The notes under the pieces: model-generated
Seen by the model: only the letters and a program-made list of their open reading frames with translations
Databases searched by the model: none
Told to the model about the DNA's origin: nothing
Part shown: piece after piece, positions 21,246-29,998 of the stretch
Position numbering within the stretch: position 1 is the stretch's first letter
Layout: every line of letters starts with the position of its first letter
Assembly (NCBI GenBank): GCA_934047225.1
Contig: OW203990.1
Span: 30,545,045-30,609,044 of the forward strand
Direction of reading: 5' to 3'
Length of the DNA stretch: 64,000 nt
Source: Ypsolopha sequella
Lineage: Eukaryota > Arthropoda > Insecta > Lepidoptera > Ypsolophidae
Program-made: the position numbers and the translations under genes

Positions 21246-22874
21246 ATGCCTTCAAAGAAGCAAGCGGCCATATTTCGCGAAGCAGTTAAGGCTATTGCCA
21301 ACTTGAAGGAGATAGGCGTAGCTGTCGTAGCGGGCGACAGAACTAAGTACTGTGTCGAAGATTTTACGGGACGGTATCTTAGACTAGAGGCGTACCGGAA
21401 GAAACTGGAGGATGTGTATTACGACATTCTTGAGGACGAGGATCTGCTCAAAGATACTGAGGCCGCTTATACGATGAGTTATCAGACGGCGATAAATGAC
21501 TATGAGGAGGTCGTAGTAGCATCTCAGCGGTTGAGTGTGGCATCAGCGCTTCCCGTCACAGCCTCTCCATCCAGCCCAAGTACCTCAAGCCTATCGTCGA
21601 CGGTCTTGCCCAAAATCTCAATGCCCAAATTTTCGTCCAAAATAGAAGATTGGCCTTCTTTCATAGCCATCTTCCGGAGCCTCATTGGAGAAATGGCTAC
21701 TGTTTCTGATGCCGTCAAGCATCATTATCTGCTCGGCTCTCTTACAGGTGAAGCACTCAGCATGGTGTCTCACCTTCAGCCCACTAATGAAAATTATGCC
21801 GTGGCAATGGAAATTCTCACCAGGCGCTATGAGAACCGTCGTGTTCTCATAGATCGATTTGTGGATATAATTCTAGGGCTCCCACAAATTGACGCTCGTT
21901 CAAATGTCCGCGCTTTATTTTTAACACCGCTCATATCAGCGCAAAGCGCTCTTTTAAATTTAGATCTGCCCATGAAGGAGTCAGATTATGTCTTCGTATC
22001 TATAGTGGTACGAAAACTCCAAGGTGAGCTCCGTACTCTCTTCGAACGGAAGCACGGATCTCAGCCAACTCTGCCCACTCTGGCTAACCTCATTGAGTTC
22101 TTGGAAGAGCACGCACGCTGCAAAGAGAATGAGTCTTCGTCCCTTGCGTCACAGGAGGCTTCTTCTTCAGCACGGCTCGGCCCGTCAGAAAGGCTCGCTC
22201 AGCTAAATAAGCTGCTTCAGCCCACTCGAGGTTCCCGTCAGCCTTATATGGCTACTCGAGAATTCCGTCCCATAGCTCCGCTTAGGAGCCGGCAAGAATA
22301 TCGCTCTCCTCAACCTGCTCCCCATAGGCCGTTCTTGGCATTCGGTGACGCCCTAACCTACTCGGCCCAACCGTCCTCGTCATCCGCTCGTCAGCTAGTT
22401 TACTCGGCCCAATCATCCCCATCACCCACTCGCCGACAGGATTATTCGGCTCAACCTTCTTCCCCTACTGGTGGTATGCCATGCCCATACTGCAGGTATA
22501 GGGGACACAAACTCATCGCATGCCCAGGATTTAATAACCAACCGGTTCAAGGTCGGTGGGACTTTGTGAACGCACGCAACCGGTGCCGACGCTGTTTGGG
22601 TCCTCATTATGAGAACGAGTGCAGGTCTACACGTGCATGCAAGGAGTGTGGGCGGTCTGACCACCATACTTCACTGCATCGCCATGGGGCCATGTCTCCG
22701 ACACGCTCATCTGCTCATTTGCTGCCTCCGTCTCTACGTGAGCAGCCCAGACAGCGCTCAGCGCATGAGCCTCAGTACCGTTCGGCACATGCTACACAGG
22801 CATATACGTCCCATCCCAACTCGCCCACTCAATCGCGATCGCCAAGTAGGTCTCGGGTAGGTAGTCAACAGTGA
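21246..22874 (+). CDS. gag: BEL/Pao Gag, capsid/nucleocapsid protein
   Basis: A 542-residue open frame with the same organisation as copy 1: a DUF1759-like middle region, then three zinc knuckles from about residue 413 (CPYCRYRGH..., CRRC..., CKEC...) and a Ser/Pro/Arg-rich tail. It starts in an aaaATGcc context. It ends CAA CAG TGA CTA. The TGA at 22872-22874 is the only stop before pol in this frame and lies in a perfect hairpin. Compared with copy 1 about six residues differ, one of them in the first zinc knuckle (Tyr for Asn). Confidence 0.93.
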   Translation: MPSKKQAAIFREAVKAIANLKEIGVAVVAGDRTKYCVEDFTGRYLRLEAYRKKLEDVYYDILEDEDLLKDTEAAYTMSYQTAINDYEEVVVASQRLSVASALPVTASPSSPSTSSLSSTVLPKISMPKFSSKIEDWPSFIAIFRSLIGEMATVSDAVKHHYLLGSLTGEALSMVSHLQPTNENYAVAMEILTRRYENRRVLIDRFVDIILGLPQIDARSNVRALFLTPLISAQSALLNLDLPMKESDYVFVSIVVRKLQGELRTLFERKHGSQPTLPTLANLIEFLEEHARCKENESSSLASQEASSSARLGPSERLAQLNKLLQPTRGSRQPYMATREFRPIAPLRSRQEYRSPQPAPHRPFLAFGDALTYSAQPSSSSARQLVYSAQSSPSPTRRQDYSAQPSSPTGGMPCPYCRYRGHKLIACPGFNNQPVQGRWDFVNARNRCRRCLGPHYENECRSTRACKECGRSDHHTSLHRHGAMSPTRSSAHLLPPSLREQPRQRSAHEPQYRSAHATQAYTSHPNSPTQSRSPSRSRVGSQQ

Positions 22875-22882
22875 CTACCTAC
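22857..22882 (+). promoter_or_regulatory. Hairpin containing the gag stop codon (candidate recoding signal), copy 2
   Basis: Left arm GTAGGTAGTCA 22857-22867, loop ACAG, right arm TGACTACCTAC 22872-22882. The TGA stop opens the right arm and CTA follows it. UGA-CUA is a known leaky stop context in several viruses and in animal mRNAs. Downstream, 37 sense codons join pol without a further stop. Confidence 0.8.
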
Positions 22883-22985
22883 AATAACAGAGCACTATGA
22901 AGGCGAGGACGACCAGCACTCAGCACACTCAGCACACTCATCACACATTCACTCATCACATACACACTCAGCTCATTGTCACTCA

Positions 22986-25900
22986 ATGACTTCAACTCCA
23001 ACAGAAGATTCCTGTAACTCCGCACAACGTGTAGTGAACGTCACTAACACACCAATTTTGTTGCCAACCGTCTCACTTAAAATAGCAGACGTAAATGGTC
23101 AATTTCACTCAGCACGAGCCCTGTTAGACTGTGGAAGTATGCTGACTCTTTGTTCTCAGCGCATGGCCACAATTTTAAATTTACCATTAAAACATACATC
23201 TCTAAAAATCGCAGGAGTTGGAAATCAGCACACACAAAACTCAAAGGCATCAATCACAATTGTATGCCGACCTACTCACCGTGACACACCTATGATCACG
23301 GCCACAGCCCATATATTGAAGAACGTAACTGGGTACCTACCGTTAGAAAAGGTTCCAGATCTCGCTCAGTTAACAGGTCACCCACCGATTCCTCTTGCTG
23401 ATCGAGAATATCACACACCAGCTCCGGTTGATCTAATACTAGGATCTGACGTTCTTGGTCAAGTGTTAGACGGAACCAAGGTTTCGCTCGGCCCTGGCAA
23501 GCCTATAGCCTTCGGCACGATATTTGATTTTACATTGATTGGACCTTTTGAAAGTTTACATACCTCACCCACGAATCAGGTCAACTCAGTTCACATTGTC
23601 GGCTCTCACACGGACTCAGAGCATTCAACTCATGACATTCACAAAAGTCTTGAGAGGTTTTGGGAATCCGAGGAACCCCAAACCTACAATCATACCAGCC
23701 CATTAGAAGAACAGTGTGAGGACATTTTCCGCACCACAACTACTCGTGAACCATCAGGTCAATATGTGGTTACACTGCCCTTTCTGCACAACGCACCGAC
23801 ATTAGGTTCCACTCACGCTATTGCACTGCGCAGGTTTCTCAACTTAGAGAAGAAGCTGCAAGCGAACCCGCCCTTCCGCTCGAAATACGTAGAATTCATG
23901 TCAGATTACATAAAATTGGGACATATGTCGCCGTGTCACCCCAATACCTTTGCTCATAAATCCCATTTCTATATCCCACATCATGGCATATTCAAGCCAG
24001 GGTCAGAAAAGTTACGCTGCGTGTTTGACGGAAGTTGTAAGAGTTCAAACGGCGTCAATCTAAATGATTGTCTTCATACAGGTCCAGCTCTTCAGCAAGA
24101 TATTGTTGACATTATCATGTCCTTCAGGATCCACTCACAAGTTTTCAGCACAGACATCCGAATGATGTTCCGAAATATACTCATTCACCCAGAGCAAAGA
24201 CGTTTTCAACTCATTCTCTGGCGGTCTTCACCCGACCAGCCCTTGCTCACGTATGCCCTTAATACCGTCACATATGGATTAAGGTCCAGCCCATACCATG
24301 CCATCCGCACTTTACTCCAATTGGCTGATGACGAAGGTCATCGCTACCCCCACGCTTCTCAGGTCCTCCGCAAATCAATATTTGTGGACGACATTCTCTC
24401 AGGTGCAGATTCTGTAGAATCTGCTCAGTCGCTCCAAAGCGAACTGATCGAGTTACTCGCCCTAGGTGGCTTTCAGCTCAGTAAATGGACATCCAACTCG
24501 CCCCAGCTCCTTGAACGGTTCCCAGATGACCAGTGCGACATGCCCAAGGACTTTGACTTCAGTCCCGACTCTAATTCCATTAAGGTTCTGGGAATACAGT
24601 GGATTCCTCAAACTGATGAGTTCACTTATCGCATTTCTCTGCCCACTCATGCTCAAGTCACAAAGCGCTCCATTCTCAGTACAGTAGCGTCTCTCTATGA
24701 CCCCAATGGCTGGGTTACTCCAGTCATCTTCCGCGCAAAGATTCTTCTCCAGAAGCTTTGGCTTCTGAAAATAGGATGGGATGAGCCTATCTCTGAAGAA
24801 GTCCACACAGAGTGGCAACACATCTCAGAGGATCTTCCTCAGCTCTCAAACCTCCGTTTACCTCGACACATTTGTAAGTACAAGCCCACGTCTACTTACT
24901 CACTTCACGGGTTCGCGGACGCATCAGAGGCTGGCTTTGGTGCCGCTATCTACCTTCATGAGCGCAATATCACTGGACATGTCAATGTACACCTAATCAT
25001 TGGCAAGTCCAAGGTCGCACCCATAAAGACTCGTCTCTCAATCCCGAAATTGGAGTTGTCAGCCGCGACTCTTTTATCTCAGCTCATGACTCGAGTGTCA
25101 GCCCAACTGTCAGCTCATATAGCCATTCAAACACACACATGCTGGTCAGATAGCACAATAGTGTTGGCATGGCTCAATACCCCACCTCACCGATTACAGA
25201 CTTTCGAGGCCAATCGAGTGGCTAAGATCACAGCTACTTCAACTAGCCATACGTGGAGGCATGTGCCCACGAATCTCAACCCTGCTGACTGTGCAAGCAG
25301 AGGCATGTCTGCCCAGTCTCTCTCACTTCATGACCTTTGGTGGTCACCCAGTTGGCTCAAAGAACCTACCTGCACTTGGCCCAAGATGCCACCCGCTCTA
25401 GGCCATCATGCTCTCCCAGGCCTTAAGCCCAAAAAGGTACCAGCACACATAGCAGTCCCAGATATCGATCTGGACTTGCTCACTCGCTACAGCTCACTTG
25501 ACAAGCTCGTCGGAGTGACGGCTTGTATTAAAAGGTTCATATTCAATTGTCGGCACAGCCCAGATGCACGGCGCTCTGGTCCGTTGACAGCTAGTGAACG
25601 CAGGGACGCTCTGTTGCACTGGGTCCGCTCTGTTCAGCACAATGAGTTTGCTGAAGACATTAATCGTATCCAGACTGATAAAGTTTGTCCCGTTCGGCTC
25701 CAGCGTCTCTCGCCCTTCATAAAGGACGGCCTCTTGAGAGTCGGTGGTCGTCTCTCTCACGCGTCAATTAGGTATGACGCTCAACACCCACTCATTCTAC
25801 CCAGCTCAAGTCCGCTCGTAGATCTCATTATAGATCACTATCACACAATACACTGCCACCCTGGAGCTGACACATTACACGCCATATTACGCCAGCAGTA

Positions 25901-27020
25901 CTGGATTCTGTCCGCTCGTCGTATTATTAGACACCGCGTGTTTAAATGTATTAGATGTTTCCGGTGCCGCGCTCAGCCTAAGGCTCCGCTCATGGCTGAT
26001 CTCCCAGCAGACAGAGTTACTCCTCAGCCAGTTTTTAGTCACGTCACGACGGACTTTGCTGGACACTTCTTCGTTAAATCCAGCACGTTGCGGAACGCGA
26101 AACTCATAAAAGCGTACTTTTGTATTTTCGTTTGCCTCGCAACAAAGGCGGTTCATTTGGAACCAGTCTCTGCACTCTCAACGGAAGCGTTCTTTGCGGC
26201 ATTGCAACGTTTTATCTCACGTCGCGGTACTCCGGTTCTCATTCGCTCAGACTGCGGCACAAATTATGTAGGTGCTAGGAATCAACTCATTGAAGTTCAG
26301 AACTTCCTCAGGTCAAACAATGATGCAATCACTCACAAGCTCGCGAATCAGCACATAACTTGGTTACTGAACCCGCCTAAAGGGCCTTGGTTCGGCGCAC
26401 TGCACGAAATAAACGTAAAATCCACCAAGCAACTACTTTATCGTGTGATAGGTGAACAGCACCTCACTTTTGAGGAATTCTCTACTCTTTTGGCTCGAAT
26501 TGAGGCTGTACTCAATTCAAGACCCCTCTGCCCAATTTCATCCGACCCTACGGACTTTGAACCTCTCACGGCCGGACATTTCATTATTGGTCGTCCGCTC
26601 ACCGCTCTACCTGAGCAGTCTTTTGACGACAGACCCATATCTGCTCTTAAACGGTTTCAACTCATTCAAGCGCTCTCTCAGCGCTTTTGGACTCTCTGGT
26701 CCAGATCCTACCTCCATACCCTGCAAACCCGCTCCAAATGGCTCTCCCCTTCTTCCCCTCCTCAAGTGGGTGAACTGGTCCTCATCAAAGAGGATGACCT
26801 GCCTCCGCTCCAATGGAAGTTGGGAAGAATTCTCCGCACGATACCTGGCAAGGATGGAGTGATACGAGTTGTGGATCTGGACACAGCTCATGGAAATCTG
26901 CGACGACCTGTGTTCAAGATAGCCAGGCTGCCGTTGGATTCAGCTCAAGAGGAGCCGCAGCCCCGGCCCCCCCAGGATGTTCACGCTACACTACGTTACC
27001 AGCATGACGTTAGAACATGA
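22986..27020 (+). CDS. pol: BEL/Pao Pol: protease, reverse transcriptase, RNase H, integrase
   Basis: A 1344-residue frame counted from the first ATG. Key residues: protease Asp48 (D-C-G-S), RT box FVDD 466-469, RNase H FADAS near 643, zinc-binding HPGAD and CIRCFRC near 958-990, and integrase Asp1023, Asp1089 and Glu1141. The BEL-type C-terminal domain (VGELVLIKEDD) follows. It is in frame with gag across one TGA, and the segment before this ATG (rich in His and Ser) is open, so the true product is probably a Gag-Pol readthrough protein cut by the protease. The last 14 codons are inside the 3' LTR (starting 26978). The site just before that LTR is C-rich rather than a classical polypurine tract. 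Confidence 0.94.
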   Translation: MTSTPTEDSCNSAQRVVNVTNTPILLPTVSLKIADVNGQFHSARALLDCGSMLTLCSQRMATILNLPLKHTSLKIAGVGNQHTQNSKASITIVCRPTHRDTPMITATAHILKNVTGYLPLEKVPDLAQLTGHPPIPLADREYHTPAPVDLILGSDVLGQVLDGTKVSLGPGKPIAFGTIFDFTLIGPFESLHTSPTNQVNSVHIVGSHTDSEHSTHDIHKSLERFWESEEPQTYNHTSPLEEQCEDIFRTTTTREPSGQYVVTLPFLHNAPTLGSTHAIALRRFLNLEKKLQANPPFRSKYVEFMSDYIKLGHMSPCHPNTFAHKSHFYIPHHGIFKPGSEKLRCVFDGSCKSSNGVNLNDCLHTGPALQQDIVDIIMSFRIHSQVFSTDIRMMFRNILIHPEQRRFQLILWRSSPDQPLLTYALNTVTYGLRSSPYHAIRTLLQLADDEGHRYPHASQVLRKSIFVDDILSGADSVESAQSLQSELIELLALGGFQLSKWTSNSPQLLERFPDDQCDMPKDFDFSPDSNSIKVLGIQWIPQTDEFTYRISLPTHAQVTKRSILSTVASLYDPNGWVTPVIFRAKILLQKLWLLKIGWDEPISEEVHTEWQHISEDLPQLSNLRLPRHICKYKPTSTYSLHGFADASEAGFGAAIYLHERNITGHVNVHLIIGKSKVAPIKTRLSIPKLELSAATLLSQLMTRVSAQLSAHIAIQTHTCWSDSTIVLAWLNTPPHRLQTFEANRVAKITATSTSHTWRHVPTNLNPADCASRGMSAQSLSLHDLWWSPSWLKEPTCTWPKMPPALGHHALPGLKPKKVPAHIAVPDIDLDLLTRYSSLDKLVGVTACIKRFIFNCRHSPDARRSGPLTASERRDALLHWVRSVQHNEFAEDINRIQTDKVCPVRLQRLSPFIKDGLLRVGGRLSHASIRYDAQHPLILPSSSPLVDLIIDHYHTIHCHPGADTLHAILRQQYWILSARRIIRHRVFKCIRCFRCRAQPKAPLMADLPADRVTPQPVFSHVTTDFAGHFFVKSSTLRNAKLIKAYFCIFVCLATKAVHLEPVSALSTEAFFAALQRFISRRGTPVLIRSDCGTNYVGARNQLIEVQNFLRSNNDAITHKLANQHITWLLNPPKGPWFGALHEINVKSTKQLLYRVIGEQHLTFEEFSTLLARIEAVLNSRPLCPISSDPTDFEPLTAGHFIIGRPLTALPEQSFDDRPISALKRFQLIQALSQRFWTLWSRSYLHTLQTRSKWLSPSSPPQVGELVLIKEDDLPPLQWKLGRILRTIPGKDGVIRVVDLDTAHGNLRRPVFKIARLPLDSAQEEPQPRPPQDVHATLRYQHDVRT

Positions 27021-27425
27021 CGTGTGATTCGCGTGCGCATGCGCGGATGACCACTCCCCCCCCCCGCCGCGCGCGGATCGAGGCGCGCGCGGGCGCTGGA
27101 CTCGCTCTGTTGCGTCCGAACTCTCGAGAGAACGACACACGTGTATAAACATTCGTGCCGCCGATACAAACAATCTCGCGTATTCACCGTGTCTTGTGAA
27201 CATATAAGTGCTGTGTAATACTTCAAGACATCCAGCTCATCACTGCCCAAAGTGCCAGCATTAATCAGCTCAACGAGAGGAGACGACACGCGGCGCGTTT
27301 CGTCGGCTCACCGAAAACATCAAGAACAACATCAAAGGTCAGTCAGTTTACCCACAATTCTCTCGTGTCAACCCATCCGTTTATCCTCTTTCATCATCTC
27401 TGCATTCCTGTAGCCAGCGGCTACA
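26978..27425 (+). repeat. 3' LTR of BEL/Pao copy 2 (448 bp)
   Basis: Same length and apparently same sequence as the 5' LTR. It is followed directly by the duplicated ATTAG. The pol stop TGA at 27018-27020 is inside it. Confidence 0.95.
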
Positions 27426-27430
27426 ATTAG

Positions 27431-28795
27431 TGTATTTCGATCATCGTCATACGGCATTGATCCTACTTGCTATCACGTCGGGACGTAAATTTATTATGGT
27501 CGGCTAAAAGTGTTTTTTTGAGTGTTTCATTTATCAGTTGACACTCGGAAGATTTCAGACACTCCTTTACCATTTCACCATTACCCATGCTTTAAATAGT
27601 TTTCGCCCGTTGAGCTGGTTTTACACTTGCTGGAAAATAAATTTGACCAATTATTTCTTTACTTAATTGTTACTTAAGTTGTTATTATTACAAAAAGTGG
27701 AAACTAACAAATATTCTCAGAAGGAATGCACCACGTCACTATCTATCTCACTGTAGCCTGTCTCAATTATGCCTCTCTCATTTAACTACGTTTAACTGCG
27801 TTACTATCTCATTCCAACTCATTTTAAAAAGCGTCACTATTTATCTCACTTTAACGCGTGTTAAATGGCATTTCTAATGCACGTCAAATAGTTTTACTGC
27901 CCGCCACTCTTTCATTCTCTGTTTAATATATAAATTCTAATTATTTAAAAAAAAACGCAGCTCCTTTGGTAGTAAAATAGCAATAACTTTTTTTTCAAAA
28001 GTAATACACAGCAATTGCCAGATCATTTGAAAAACAATATTTGATGAGCCGTTATTTAAGACAATTTGCAAAACTAACATAGTACTTTTTTTTTCAGGGT
28101 GTGGTGTCGAACTAACCTAATTACAAAAAATTGCTCATAAATTGGGTTTTTATTTTTTGTTCCTGATGTTACAGCATTTCAAGGTTTATTTTTGACTTTA
28201 TCAATAGCAGGACTGTTCAGAGTTGCGCAACAAAAATTTTATGCTTAGAATTTAGAACTGGTTAGCTTGGACTCTCAAAAATCTATTCCAATTTATTAAA
28301 GTACCATCAACTTGAAGACTATCTACTTTTTGCTGAGGTCATAATTTGATATTCTGGTCAGTCATGAGCTGGCCTACCAGCCTTCCAAGGGAATGCGTTG
28401 ACTTTTGGGACACCTGTTTACCCTTGGGATAAATCGCCGAGTGTTTAATATAATATATATAAATATCTTTATTTCAGAAATAATTACACAAATAAAGCAT
28501 TGCACATTTAAAACTGAGCTGATGCATCAGCATATGAAAGGAAATTAGGCAAAAAAAATCAATATCATAAAAAAGTTATTAAAAAAAATTTCGTATACCG
28601 ACCATTTTTAATTTGAAATTCTCCTTCTGTCTGTTTGTTGTTTCATTTATTGCACGTCATTTTAGACATGATTGTAGTGTATATTATTTATTTGTTAGTT
28701 AGGATGTGTAAAAATCCCTAGAAAATGCTTTACAGCGAAACCGGTCGGGCATAATAAAGTTGTACGTAATATGTGGATAAGTACAAGTGTTTTTT
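27431..28795. other. AT-rich non-coding stretch
   Basis: No gene is recognised. A segment near 28715-28790 (AATGCTTTACAGCGAAACCG, then AATAAAG) looks like a LINE or SINE 3' tail, with low confidence. The 56-bp array starts immediately after it. Confidence 0.5.
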
Positions 28796-29964
28796 AAAAC
28801 AATGTTTTATAAACTTCACCAAGTGCCAACAATCACTAGCATCTACTATATAAAACAATGTTTTATAAACTTCACCAAGTGCCAACAATCACTAGCATCT
28901 ACTATATAAAACAATGTTTTATAAACTTCACCAAGTGCCAACAATCACTAGCATCTACTATATAAAACAATGTTTTATAAACTTCACCAAGTGCCAACAA
29001 TCACTAGCATCTACTATATAAAACAATGTTTTATAAACTCCACCAAGTGCCAACAATCACTAGCATCTACTATATAAAACAATGTTTTATAAACTTCACC
29101 AAGTGCCAACAATCACTAGCATCTACTATATAAAACAATGTTTTATAAACTCCACCAAGTGCCAACAATCACTAGCATCTACTATATAAAACAATGTTTT
29201 ATAAACTTCACCAAGTGCCAACAATCACTAGCATCTACTATATAAAACAATGTTTTATAAACTTCACCAAGTGCCAACAATCACTAGCATCTACTATATA
29301 AAACAATGTTTTATAAACTTCACCAAGTGCCAACAATCACTAGCATCTACTATATAAAACAATGTTTTATAAACTTCACCAAGTGCCAACAATCACTAGC
29401 ATCTACTATATAAAACAATGTTTTATAAACTCCACCAAGTGCCAACAATCACTAGCATCTACTATATAAAACAATGTTTTATAAACTTCACCAAGTGCCA
29501 ACAATCACTAGCATCTACTATATAAAACAATGTTTTATAAACTCCACCAAGTGCCAACAATCACTAGCATCTACTATATAAAACAATGTTTTATAAACTC
29601 CACCAAGTGCCAACAATCACTAGCATCTACTATATAAAACAATGTTTTATAAACTTCACCAAGTGCCAACAATCACTAGCATCTACTATATAAAACAATG
29701 TTTTATAAACTCCACCAAGTGCCAACAATCACTAGCATCTACTATATAAAACAATGTTTTATAAACTTCACCAAGTGCCAACAATCACTAGCATCTACTA
29801 TATAAAACAATGTTTTATAAACTTCACCAAGTGCCAACAATCACTAGCATCTACTATATAAAACAATGTTTTATAAACTCCACCAAGTGCCAACAATCAC
29901 TAGCATCTACTATATAAAACAATGTTTTATAAACTTCACCAAGTGCCAACAATCACTAGCATCT
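28796..29964. repeat. 56-bp tandem array, left block (~21 copies)
   Basis: Near-identical 56-bp units contain the palindrome ATAAAACA-A-TGTTTTAT and CACCAAGTGCCAACAATCAC. Copies differ mainly by one T/C (AAACTTCACC or AAACTCCACC), mixed along the array. The array is interrupted at 29964 by a LINE and resumes at 34072. Confidence 0.97.
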
Positions 29965-29998
29965 GATGGTCTCCAAGCCGACACGGCTACGGCGACTG

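Larger units (their letters stand above)
19584..27425 (+). mobile_element. BEL/Pao LTR retrotransposon, copy 2 (complete, apparently recent)
   Basis: A 7842-bp element with two 448-bp LTRs that read as identical, including a 10-C run. It is flanked by a perfect 5-bp duplication ATTAG (19579-19583 and 27426-27430). Gag and pol are intact. Identical LTRs imply recent insertion. Gag and Pol are ~99% identical to copy 1, but the LTR and most of the leader belong to a visibly different subtype. Confidence 0.96.
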
